Of a stretch of DNA of 8,039 nt, positions 1 to 6,300 are shown one piece after another; position 1 is the stretch's first letter, and the number at the start of each line of letters is the position of its first letter. Source of the stretch: CAMDBL01 sp964498125 (GTDB lineage: Bacteria; Pseudomonadota; Alphaproteobacteria; Rhizobiales; Hyphomicrobiaceae); assembly GCA_964498125.1 (NCBI GenBank), contig CAZCGE010000054.1, positions 1 to 8,039 on the forward strand, given 5' to 3'. Position numbers and translations under genes: made by a program. The notes under the pieces are model-generated. The model saw only the letters and a list, made by a program, of their open reading frames with translations, did not search any database and was not told the origin of the DNA.

Positions 1-822
1 GAAGGCGAGCAGACGCTGCCTGTGCTCATCGGCGGTCAGCACGCAACGCTGACGCAACCGCGGGTGCAGGCCAAGCAGACCCAGCCAACACCGCGCTACA
101 ATGAAGGCACACTGGTCGACGCCATGCAGAACGCCTGGCGCTTCGTCAAGGACGAGGCACTGCGCGAGCGCTTGAAGGAGGCCAAAGGCATCGGCACGCC
201 GGCCACGCGCGCCGAGATCATCAAGGGCCTCAAACGTCAGAATATGCTGGCAGCCGACGGCAAGCTGGTGGTGCCAACGCTGGCGGGGCTGCAGCTGTTC
301 GAACTGCTGCGCGCCGCCGCGCCTGCGCTCGTCGATCCCGGTACCACCGCAATCTGGGAGATGCGGCTCGACGACGTCGTGGTCGGTAAGGCGAATTTTC
401 GCGCCGTCATCGACGAGATCGCCGCCGAAGCAGACCGATTGATCACGGTGCTCCAGCAGCACAACGGCGGCACCGTCGACTTGAGCCAGCCGGCGACAGT
501 CCGAACAAGACGCGGACGGTCTCCGGCGCGCGGCAAGAGCCACCCTCGCGGTCATGCAGCGGCCGCCTCGGAAGAGACAAAACCCAAGAGCCGGCGCCGG
601 CGCAAAGCCAAGGACGCTTCGCACCAAGTGATCGGTCAACGCAGACAGGGCGACGGCACCGAGCCCAAGCAGCGACCATCCGCCCGGGCATCCCCTCCGA
701 CCAGCAAAATGGTCGCGTTCGCGCAGCGGCTTGCCAAGGATAAGAATGCCGCACTGCCGCCCGGCTACGACAAGGATTTCGAGATCTGCCGCCGCTTCCT
801 CGATCAGCACGCGGGGCGCTGA
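1..822 (+). CDS. topB: DNA topoisomerase III-like type IA topoisomerase, C-terminal part (5' end outside window)
   Basis: The frame is open from base 1, so the GTG at 22 is internal and only the last 273 residues are visible. Type IA topoisomerases relax or decatenate DNA through a tyrosine-linked single-strand break; the TOPRIM and catalytic tyrosine regions would lie upstream, off the window. The stretch PRYNEGTLVDAMQ followed by KGIGTPATRAEIIKGL (about residues 35-83) matches the conserved topoisomerase III block that follows the catalytic core, and a further core helix region runs to about residue 160. After that comes a low-complexity, Arg/Lys-rich linker (about 165-235), probably a DNA-binding tail. 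The last 40 residues (PTSKMVAFAQRLA...GYDKDFEICRRFLDQH) form a separate small module that I associate with the C-termini of many proteobacterial and plasmid type IA enzymes. The TGA at 820-822 ends it. The family is confident; topB rather than a topA paralogue is likely from the YNEGTL block. Confidence 0.85.
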   Translation, partial: EGEQTLPVLIGGQHATLTQPRVQAKQTQPTPRYNEGTLVDAMQNAWRFVKDEALRERLKEAKGIGTPATRAEIIKGLKRQNMLAADGKLVVPTLAGLQLFELLRAAAPALVDPGTTAIWEMRLDDVVVGKANFRAVIDEIAAEADRLITVLQQHNGGTVDLSQPATVRTRRGRSPARGKSHPRGHAAAASEETKPKSRRRRKAKDASHQVIGQRRQGDGTEPKQRPSARASPPTSKMVAFAQRLAKDKNAALPPGYDKDFEICRRFLDQHAGR

Positions 823-883
823 TGCGATCTCCTGCCTGTCATCAACGGAGCGTCGACGTGACGGCGTCTGAAATGGAGGCTTG

Positions 884-1264
884 ATGCTACCGACCTTGCG
901 CAATCTGCTTACATCTCTGCCCTCTGCACGCGACGCAGAGATGAGCGAGACCCTGATCACCGCGCACGGTATTCGGTTGCAGCGTAGCATCTCGTTCGGT
1001 CAGGTCTCGCCAGAGGGGTTCTGGTACGACCAGAAAGAGGCTGAATGGGTCATGGTGCTGACCGGTCGCGCCCGGTTGACGATCGCCGGCGAGCCTCACG
1101 ACCATGACCTGGGCCCGGGCGATGCGGTATTCCTGCCAGCCCGCTGTCGCCACCGCGTCGCCTGGACCGATCCCCACCAGCCCACCGTATGGCTGGCCCT
1201 GTTCATCGATGTCCGGCTCGTCCCTGCCCTGCCGGAAACACGCCGGCCAACGAAGGCTCATTGA
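884..1264 (+). CDS. Small cupin-domain protein
   Basis: This encodes a 126-residue single-domain cupin. The ATG at 884 is preferred over the in-frame TTG at 881 because a strong GGAGG (875-879) lies four bases before it. The body SPEGFWYDQ (42-50), then EW.MVLTGRARL (54-65), GPGDAVFLPARCRHRV (77-92) and a final strand TVWLAL (101-106) gives the beta-barrel pattern. Cupin motif 2 is recognisable (GD, P85, H90), but motif 1 lacks the usual HxH metal ligands, having Y48, D49 and E54 instead, so metal binding is doubtful. The family contains sugar- or ligand-binding and regulatory barrels, and no substrate can be assigned. The gene starts 61 bases after the topoisomerase stop and could be co-transcribed with it, although the two jobs are not obviously linked. 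The last 18 residues are not cupin-like and could be a divergent tail. Confidence 0.85.
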   Translation: MLPTLRNLLTSLPSARDAEMSETLITAHGIRLQRSISFGQVSPEGFWYDQKEAEWVMVLTGRARLTIAGEPHDHDLGPGDAVFLPARCRHRVAWTDPHQPTVWLALFIDVRLVPALPETRRPTKAH

Positions 1265-1457
1265 ATTGAGGCTCTGTAGGCGGCTGTTGCGGGTAGGATC
1301 GATGCTTCATGGTCGACGCGTGGCTGGTGGCCCAAGCATCTCGTCTGTCAGACATCTTCGGTGCTCGCCAACATGCTGGCCTTGCTGCTGTGGGACCTGC
1401 AAGACGAGCGATGAAGCACGTCTATAGCGTTCGCGGTAGGGACGGTCATTGCTGACC
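1265..1457. other. Intergenic stretch between cupin gene and intron remnant, with no supported gene
   Basis: No convincing gene is seen. A short plus-strand frame ending at a TGA at 1412-1414 reads SSVLANMLALLLWDLQDER at its end and looks faintly protein-like. It has no clear start or ribosome-binding site, and I do not recognise it. It could be the tail of a broken gene interrupted by the intron insertion. The only structural landmark is the inverted repeat at 1441-1460. Confidence 0.4.
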
Positions 1458-1460
1458 GTC
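1441..1460. repeat. Perfect inverted repeat at the 3' boundary of the group II intron remnant
   Basis: GACGGTCA (1441-1448) and TGACCGTC (1453-1460) are perfect inverse copies separated by the four bases TTGC. The repeat overlaps the inferred 3' splice boundary of the intron remnant on the minus strand. It may belong to the insertion target or to the intron terminus. There is no following T-run, so a rho-independent terminator is not well supported. Confidence 0.55.
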
Positions 1461-1461
1461 C

Positions 1462-1496
1462 ACCGGGTCACCTGAGGCGGCACGGCCGCCCCCGGT
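1462..1496 (-). ncRNA. Group II intron domain VI (branch-point hairpin)
   Basis: On the minus strand an outer stem ACCGGG/CCCGGT (1496-1491 with 1467-1462) encloses an inner stem GGCGGC/GCCGCC with a CGT loop. An unpaired segment TCAGGTGA sits on the 3' side. The A at 1468, just before the outer stem, is a plausible bulged branch-point adenosine, about nine bases from the inferred intron end. The position directly after domain V supports the assignment; the exact branch base is inferred. Confidence 0.7.
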
Positions 1497-1503
1497 TCCC
1501 ACA

Positions 1504-1536
1504 GAACGTGGCGTGCGGATTTCCCGCACCACGCTC
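1504..1536 (-). ncRNA. Group II intron domain V (catalytic hairpin)
   Basis: Read on the minus strand from 1536, the 33 bases begin with GAGCGTGG and end with CCACGTTC. These arms pair over 8 positions with one G-U wobble. A two-base CG bulge on the 3' side follows, then an upper stem TGCGG/CCGCA capped by a GAAA-type loop. This is the standard domain V architecture, including the AGC catalytic triad at the base of the stem. It lies 14 bases after the maturase stop codon, as expected. Confidence 0.85.
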
Positions 1537-1549
1537 TTCGGCAGTTGGT

Positions 1550-2065
1550 TCACAGCACTGCGAGGACCTGCAACTCCCGGTAAGGGAGGCGCAGTTTCGG
1601 ACGCTGTAACGGTGTCCGCTTCTTGATCTGATTGAAGGCGTCCCAGGTCAGGCGGCTCGCCGCCCGGCTGCGGCTGCGCAACATCTTGCACCAGTAACGC
1701 TCGGCGGCCCGATACACCTTGAACAACGCACGGATGTTTCCGGCGATGCCGTAGTAGGCGTAGTGGCCTCGCAGGGCGGCGTTGATCGCGCCGGCCTGCT
1801 CGCCGATTGGATGATGTCGCACATTCCGCATCAGCTCCTGCAAGGACATGAGGCTGCGCCGAAGCCGAGATTTCTCGGTGCGCATGCCGACCTTGAAGTT
1901 GCCTTTCCGGTTTCGCGTGCAATAGAGCGTCAGACCCAGAAAATAGATGGTTTCCAGGCGTTTTCTGCCGCCACGCTTGCCCGCATGTCGCTCTGCAAAC
2001 CGGCCGAACTCGACCAGTTTGGTCTTGCTCGGCTCCAGAGTGAGGCCGAACTTGGCCAATGCCCG
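1550..2065 (-). pseudogene. ltrA: Group II intron reverse transcriptase/maturase, N-terminally truncated
   Basis: The remaining reading frame ends at a TGA (minus strand, 1552-1550). It starts in recognisable family sequence at LAKFGLTLEPSKTKLVEFGR, the last part of the reverse transcriptase palm, followed by FLGLTL (RT block 7). A thumb and maturase X domain follow, seen in LRGHYAYYGIAGNIRALF and W.KML.SRSR...LTWDAF. There is no endonuclease domain after the X domain, as is usual for many bacterial maturases. A complete protein of this type has roughly 400-600 residues; only about 170 remain, without the YADD catalytic site. The frame continues upstream to an ATG at 2170, but those 35 or so residues do not resemble the family and are probably accidental. 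The X domain looks intact with no internal stops, so loss by deletion at one end is more likely than slow decay. Confidence 0.85.
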
Positions 2066-2181
2066 AAACCGGACACGACTTGACGCATTGCCATTGCGTG
2101 CGGCGCGGTGAAGATGGTCAGTCAGGGGCTGGGCGCGCAACTTGGAGAAGATGCCGAACAAGGCATTCATCGCATTGATGG
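2066..2181. other. Unassigned sequence between intron remnant and cyclase scrap
   Basis: These bases are open on both strands for parts of their length, but no frame resembles a known protein family. They join the broken 5' edge of the intron to the next fragment and may be a third piece of foreign DNA or scrambled intron sequence. I see no repeat, promoter or RNA structure worth naming. Confidence 0.35.
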
Positions 2182-2283
2182 CGGCCGGACATCAGGCAAG
2201 TCGGCCGCGAACTTGGCGTGCGCTATGTCTTGGAGGGAAGCGTTCGCCGATCCGGTGACCGTGTCCGCATTACAGGCCAGCTG
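2182..2283 (+). pseudogene. Fragment of adenylate-cyclase/TPR protein (TolB/FlgO-like domain)
   Basis: In the plus-strand frame beginning at 2182 there are about 34 codons that read DIRQVG, then RELGVRYVLEGSVR, then RVRITGQL. This block is characteristic of the TolB/FlgO-like region between the adenylate/guanylate cyclase catalytic domain and the TPR repeats in large rhizobial proteins; in that family it is usually followed by IDA.TG.HLWA. Here an in-frame TGA at 2176-2178 lies just upstream, and downstream the similarity stops at 2283, exactly where transposase sequence begins in another frame. It is therefore a stranded scrap and not a gene. The identification rests on motif memory and is good because of the length of the match. 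Confidence 0.7.
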
Positions 2284-2547
2284 GGTCCACACCGAGCTGG
2301 CGCCTCACTACTCGCCGATCGGCCGCCCATCGATTGATACGGTGCTCATGATCCGGACCAGTCGGCGTTCTCGAGCGCCCGCAAACGAGCGCTTCCGCGA
2401 CAGCGATATTTTCCGCCGCGTGTGTTCGAGCGTGTGCTGGAGGCGTGCATCGGGGCCGGTCTGGTCGGCGGCGAAGGCTTCGCGGTCGATGCAAGCCTGA
2501 TCGTGGCCGACGCCAATAAGCAGCGCTCGGTGCCGGGAGTGGAGCAC
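2276..2547 (+). pseudogene. IS transposase remnant (rhizobial DDE transposase of the IS5/IS1182 type), deleted and frameshifted
   Basis: Three frame segments together spell parts of one transposase. The first is SWVHTELAPHYSPIGRPSID with VLMIR (2276-2355). The second is DQSAFSSAR (2356-2382). The third is NERFRDSDIFRRV (2384-2422), followed after another frame change near 2421-2425 by FERVLEACIGAGLVGGEGF and AVDASLIVADANKQRSVPG (2425-2547). In intact members about 40 residues, including the SER..C.E...NLAYRWFC region, separate LMIR from PDHSAFSRARNERFR. They are gone here, so an internal deletion ends at about 2355. The first Asp of the DDE triad region (AVDASLI) is still present, but the C-terminal catalytic half is absent. 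No terminal inverted repeats or target duplication are visible. The family placement (IS5 versus IS1182-like) is approximate. Confidence 0.8.
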
Positions 2548-2742
2548 GGAGCTCAACACGGGGGTAGGACTCAGCACACGCCCGCCGCCGATGCCCGATT
2601 GCCCGATTGCCCGGCAAATGAGATGATGCGCGCAACGCGGCGCAAAGTCCGCATGATAGACAGGCCCCGGCCGAAACCGGGCCGGCCGTCGGGGTTGCGC
2701 AATCGCCCCGCCGCCGGGTGCAACGAAGGGAGAAACGTCAAC
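2548..2742. promoter_or_regulatory. Upstream region of the TRAP operon, with repeats and palindromes
   Basis: This stretch lies between the transposase remnant and the binding-protein start and must hold the operon promoter unless transcription enters from further upstream. It contains two tandem copies of GCCCGATT plus a partial third (2593-2616), an 11-base palindrome TTGCCCGGCAA (2607-2617), a GC-rich hairpin (CCGGCC 2667-2672 with GGCCGG 2680-2685) and the palindrome TTGCGCAA (2695-2702). Any of these could be an operator or attenuator, but none matches a regulator site that I can name. No confident -35/-10 pair is seen. Confidence 0.3.
2726..2732 (+). promoter_or_regulatory. Ribosome-binding site that fixes the TRAP binding-protein start
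   Basis: AAGGGAG lies ten bases before the ATG at 2743. It decides in favour of that start against the much earlier GTG at 2422, which belongs to the transposase remnant. Confidence 0.7.
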
Positions 2743-3906
2743 ATGCATCCAGCTACCAAGCTGTCGTCTTATGCAGTTGCTGCGGCGGTGCTTCCCTTCT
2801 TGGCAACAGCGGCGTCGGCTCAGGACATCAAGCTACCCGAGTCGCTGACATTCACCGCCTACGATACCGGCTCATCCGGCTTCAACATCGCGGTCGCCGT
2901 CGGCAAGGCGCTGAAGGATAAGCACAACACCGACGTGCGAGTGCTGCCGGCCGGCAACGACGTCGCCAGGCTGGCGCCGCTTAAGGCAAACCGCGCCCAG
3001 GCCTCCGCCATGGGCATCGGCACGTATTTCGGGCAGGAAGGCGTGTTCGAGTTCGGCGTCAAGGAATGGGGGCCGCAGCCGCTGCGCCTGATCCTGTCGG
3101 TCACGGACTGCAACGCCATCTCGCTCGGCGTCGCCAAGGACACAGGCGTTGTTCAGGTCAAGGATCTGAAGGGCAAGCGCGTAGGCATGGTGGTGGGGTC
3201 GCCCGCGCTGAATCAGAACGCGTTCGCGGTCATGGCCTTCGGCGGCCTGACCCGCAACGACGTCAAGCTGGTCGAGTTCTCCAGTTACGGCGCAATGTGG
3301 AAGGGCATGGTCAACAACGAGGTCGACGCCGCCATCGCCTCCACCATCTCCGGCCAGGTCAAGGAGGTCGAGACCTCCCCGCGCGGCATCGTCTATCCGG
3401 CAACGCCGTCCACCGACAAGGAAGGGTGGGCGCGTCTGAACAAGGTCGGCCCGTACTACTATCCGCACAAGACGACCTGTGGCGCCGGCATCCCGCAAGG
3501 CAGCTCGGTCGAGCTGCCGGCCTATCCCTATCCGATCTTCATGGCCTACGCCTCGCAGCCGGCTGATCTCGTCTACAGCCTCGCCAAGGCGATGATCGTC
3601 AGCTACGGCGACTACAAGGACTCAGCGCCTGGCGCCGCCGGCCTCGCCGTCGATCGCCAGAACCTGACCTGGGTGATCCCCTATCACGAAGGATCGGTGA
3701 AGGCGCTGCGGGAGGCGGGCGTCTGGAAAGCCGAGCACGAGGCACACAACCAGAAACTCCTCAAGCGACAGGAGACCCTGGCGTCGTCGTGGGCTGAGTA
3801 TCTGAAGAGCAATCCATCTGACGACAAGGACACTTTCACCAAAAACTGGATGGCGGCCCGCAAGGCTGCGCTGGCCAAGGTCGGCATGGATCCCATCTTC
3901 GAGTAG
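2743..3906 (+). CDS. TAXI-family TRAP transporter solute-binding protein
   Basis: This 387-residue periplasmic protein captures a solute and delivers it to the permease encoded next. The start at 2743 has a good ribosome-binding site and begins a classic signal peptide: K6, then the hydrophobic stretch 10-22, then ASA with likely cleavage after A26, before QD. The TAXI signature TAYDTGSSGFNIAVAVGKAL (38-57) is followed by KDLKGKRVG (140-148), the usual beginning of the second lobe. Two cysteines (C123, C246) could form a disulfide. TAXI proteins differ from DctP-type TRAP proteins, and those studied bind acidic amino acids or other organic acids; no specific ligand can be read here. The charged C-terminal part (about 325-387) is helical. 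Its frame is open upstream to 2422 through transposase debris, which should not be included. The stop is TAG at 3904-3906. Confidence 0.92.
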   Translation: MHPATKLSSYAVAAAVLPFLATAASAQDIKLPESLTFTAYDTGSSGFNIAVAVGKALKDKHNTDVRVLPAGNDVARLAPLKANRAQASAMGIGTYFGQEGVFEFGVKEWGPQPLRLILSVTDCNAISLGVAKDTGVVQVKDLKGKRVGMVVGSPALNQNAFAVMAFGGLTRNDVKLVEFSSYGAMWKGMVNNEVDAAIASTISGQVKEVETSPRGIVYPATPSTDKEGWARLNKVGPYYYPHKTTCGAGIPQGSSVELPAYPYPIFMAYASQPADLVYSLAKAMIVSYGDYKDSAPGAAGLAVDRQNLTWVIPYHEGSVKALREAGVWKAEHEAHNQKLLKRQETLASSWAEYLKSNPSDDKDTFTKNWMAARKAALAKVGMDPIFE

Positions 3907-4044
3907 TCCGCTGGGCGGCGCTGATGCGCAGGCAGCAGTCCGGATGCGGATGCGCCAACGAGGTCCCTACGGCCGTGGCGCTCGCCGGCCAGCACATCCC
4001 GATCTCTGCCAGCGCCGGCAACGCGAGCAGTTGAGGTAAAGCCA
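3907..4044. other. 138-base spacer inside the TRAP operon
   Basis: The spacer between binding protein and permease is longer than usual for a tight operon. It holds a 36-codon frame (3924-4034) without a ribosome-binding site or recognisable similarity, which I do not accept as a gene. GAGG at 4033-4036 lies eight bases before the permease GTG at 4045 and is its likely ribosome-binding site. No hairpin with a T-run is seen, so read-through from the first gene is plausible. Confidence 0.5.
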
Positions 4045-6126
4045 GTGTCGCCGATCCCGGATAAGGCTGCTGCCGCCGCCGTTCTTGAGAAGCCGCGCAG
4101 GATCGAATTCGACGATCCGCACGCGCAGACGGGGCCCGCCGAGGCCGAAGTCACGCGCGTGCGCAGGCTCACCGGCGTGTGGCGCTGGGCGCTGATCCTC
4201 GCCACCGGTGCCACCATTTTCCTGTGCATCAACCAGCAGTTCACGCTGCGCTTCTTCATCGGCTACACGCAGCTCAACACCGAGTATTTCTATCTTCTGA
4301 TCCTGCTGATGCTGCCGTTCGCATTCCTGATCTTCCCGGCGACCAACTCCGCTCCCATCGACCGCGTGCCGTGGTATGACGCCGTCTTCTTTGTCGCGAC
4401 CATCGCGGCATCGGCCTATCTCATGGCCAACGTGCGCAGGGCAGCAGAGCTCGGCTGGGAATTCTCCGGCGCGCCGATGCCGGTGGTGGTGGCCGGCTTT
4501 GTCATGTGGGTCATCCTGATGGAGGCGCTGCGCCGCACCGGCGGCTGGAGCCTGCTCTGGAGCGTGCTGCCGTTCACGGTCTACCCGCTGTTTGCCGAGG
4601 CGCGCTGGCTCGGGCCCCTGCGCGGCCAGCAATCAACGCTGGAGCAGGCCACCGCCTATCACACCCTGTCGAACGAGAGCGTGCTCGGCATACCGATCCA
4701 GGCCTTCGCCGACACCGTGATCGGTTTCCTCGTGTTCGGCACAGCGCTGATGATGACGGGCGCCGGCAAGTTCTTCATCAATCTCGCCTTCGCGCTGTGC
4801 GGCACCTTCCGCGGCGGCGCCGCCAAGGTCGGCATCTTCGCCAGCGGCCTGCTCGGCATGATGTCGGGCAGTATCGTCTCCAACGTGCTGACCGCCGGCA
4901 CCATGACCATCCCGGTCATGAAGAAGACCGGCTTCCGAGCCTCCTATGCGGGTGCCATCGAGGCCTGCGCGTCAACCGGCGCCGTGCTGGCGCCGCCCGT
5001 GATGGGCGCCACCGCCTTCGTCATCGCGCAGTTCCTCAATGTCAGCTATGCCGAGGTTGCGTTGGCGGCCGTCATCCCCGCCCTCCTCTACTACATCGGC
5101 CTGTTCATGCAGGTCGATTCCTACGCCGCCCGCCATGGCCTCAAGGGCATTCCCCGCAGCGAGCTGCCGAGCGCGCTCACCACCCTCAAGGAGGGCTGGT
5201 ACTACATGTTCGTCATCGTCTTGCTGGTCGTCATGCTGCTGCACTTCAAGCGCGAGAGCCATGCGCCGTTCTACGCCACGGCGCTGCTGCTGGTGCTGAA
5301 CCAGCTCTTCTCCAAGGGCAGCCGGTGGAAATTCAGCACCATCCCGCAGTTCCTTGAGGTCAACGGCCGTACCTTCGTCGAGCTGATCGCCATCCTTGCC
5401 GGCTGCGGCCTGTTGATCGGCGCCTTCTCCATGACCGGCGTCGTTTCCTCGCTCGCCAATGACCTGCTGCGTATCGCCGGCAACAACGCTCTTCTGCTGC
5501 TGGTCATGTGCGCCATCACCAGCCTCATCCTCGGCCTCGGGCTGACCACCACAGCCTGTTACATCTTTCTCGCCATCCTTGTCGCTCCCGCGCTCGAGAA
5601 GCTCGGCCTGAACAGGATGGCCGTCCACATGTTCATCTTCTACTGGGGCATGCTTTCGGCGATCACGCCGCCAGTCGCTATCGCGTCCTTCGCCGCGGCC
5701 GGCATCGCCGGCGCGCCTGCCATGAAGACGGGTTGGGAATCCATGCGCGTCGGCAGCATCATCTATTTCATCCCTTTCTTCTTCGTGCTGAACCCCGTGC
5801 TCGTGCTCCAGGGCGACAATCCCTATCTGGAGGCGCTCGGCCTCACCATACTCGCCGGCATCGGCACGCTGTTCATCTGCGGCGGCATCCAGGGTTACCA
5901 GGCGGGCGTCGGCGATCTGCGCAAGGCTGGCTGGTTGGAGTGGCCGCTGCGCCTTCTGCTGATCGGCGGCGGGTTTGTTCTTGCCACGCCCGGCGGCGGC
6001 ATCTTGCCGTTTTCGCAGATGCAGGTTACGGGGCTTGGTCTGGCCGTGTTGGTGCCGACGATAGCGCTCACCCTGCTGCTCGTGCGGCGCAGCAATGCCC
6101 TTGCTCTGCGGCCCGCCACGATCTGA
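4045..6126 (+). CDS. TRAP transporter permease, fused 4TM/12TM subunits (DctQM-type)
   Basis: This 693-residue inner-membrane protein joins the small (DctQ-like) and large (DctM-like) TRAP subunits, the form normally paired with TAXI binding proteins. Import is expected to be driven by a sodium or proton gradient. The GTG at 4045 follows GAGG by eight bases. After a cytoplasmic leader of about 45 residues, hydrophobic segments lie near 46-62, 78-98, 111-129 and 143-183 (small-subunit part). The transport core then runs from about 215 to 590. Core signatures are GIPIQAFADTVIGFLVFG (215-232), MSGSIVSNVLTAGTMTIPVM (273-292) and TGAVLAPPVMGATAF (311-325). In the second repeat they are GLGLTTTACYIFLAI (497-511) and GMLSAITPPVAIASFAAAGI (535-554). 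These are the two opposed hairpin regions that form the ion and substrate sites. Extra C-terminal helices (596-614, 634-650, 660-681) are usual in fused members. It is complete with no internal damage. Confidence 0.94.
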   Translation: MSPIPDKAAAAAVLEKPRRIEFDDPHAQTGPAEAEVTRVRRLTGVWRWALILATGATIFLCINQQFTLRFFIGYTQLNTEYFYLLILLMLPFAFLIFPATNSAPIDRVPWYDAVFFVATIAASAYLMANVRRAAELGWEFSGAPMPVVVAGFVMWVILMEALRRTGGWSLLWSVLPFTVYPLFAEARWLGPLRGQQSTLEQATAYHTLSNESVLGIPIQAFADTVIGFLVFGTALMMTGAGKFFINLAFALCGTFRGGAAKVGIFASGLLGMMSGSIVSNVLTAGTMTIPVMKKTGFRASYAGAIEACASTGAVLAPPVMGATAFVIAQFLNVSYAEVALAAVIPALLYYIGLFMQVDSYAARHGLKGIPRSELPSALTTLKEGWYYMFVIVLLVVMLLHFKRESHAPFYATALLLVLNQLFSKGSRWKFSTIPQFLEVNGRTFVELIAILAGCGLLIGAFSMTGVVSSLANDLLRIAGNNALLLLVMCAITSLILGLGLTTTACYIFLAILVAPALEKLGLNRMAVHMFIFYWGMLSAITPPVAIASFAAAGIAGAPAMKTGWESMRVGSIIYFIPFFFVLNPVLVLQGDNPYLEALGLTILAGIGTLFICGGIQGYQAGVGDLRKAGWLEWPLRLLLIGGGFVLATPGGGILPFSQMQVTGLGLAVLVPTIALTLLLVRRSNALALRPATI

Positions 6127-6300
6127 CACCTTCCCTCCTCAGGATGTGCGTTGGTGCGGGGCGGACGATAAGTCTGCACAGACTAAACGCCTTCGCGTCG
6201 GCGCCGACAGGCGCTCGCTGCACCCGGCGCTGACTGAAATACTGCAGCGCTGAAGTCGGCAGGTCTGGACCGGACGAGAATGGCGGAGGTGTTGGCAAGC
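6127..6300. other. Convergent intergenic region between permease and Fe-S protein genes
   Basis: Two genes end facing each other across these 174 bases, so terminators for both would be expected. One short perfect hairpin is present: GCGCC (6201-6205), GACA loop, GGCGC (6210-6214). A longer-range pair GCCGAC (6203-6208) with GTCGGC (6256-6261) is also present. Neither is followed by a T-run, so a standard intrinsic terminator is not demonstrated. Confidence 0.4.

Larger units (their letters stand above)
1458..2065 (-). mobile_element. Group II intron, 5'-truncated (3' half only)
   Basis: On the minus strand this region holds the last third of a group II intron: the C-terminal part of the maturase ORF, then domain V (1504-1536) and domain VI (about 1462-1496). 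Group II introns are retroelements in which a ribozyme and its encoded reverse transcriptase/maturase splice and re-insert together. Domains I-III and the catalytic YADD part of the reverse transcriptase are missing, and recognisable homology stops near 2055-2070. The element therefore cannot splice or move by itself. The 3' end is placed near 1458 because it follows domain VI and would end with an AC dinucleotide; the exact base is an inference. The 5' edge is where maturase similarity fades and is uncertain by about 20 bases. Confidence 0.8.

Noticed and set aside
1446..1922. Minus-strand 158-codon frame over the intron end
   Set aside because: It is an alternative frame of the maturase that runs through the RNA domains V and VI, so it cannot be a real protein.
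2108..2280. First part of a 130-codon plus-strand frame before the transposase remnant
   Set aside because: Only the part after about 2276 matches transposase; the earlier residues are out of frame with the cyclase scrap and look accidental.
3924..4034. 36-codon frame in the spacer between TRAP binding protein and permease
   Set aside because: It has no ribosome-binding site, no membrane segment and no recognisable family, and its end overlaps the permease ribosome-binding site.
4972..6129. Long minus-strand open frame of 385 codons opposite the permease
   Set aside because: It is a shadow of the permease in high-GC DNA; the translation is Asp/Glu/His/Gln-rich low-complexity sequence with no domain.
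6197..6208. 12-base palindrome GTCGGCGCCGAC between convergent genes
   Set aside because: It has no loop and no T-run, and such palindromes are frequent by chance at this GC content, so it is not called a terminator or operator.
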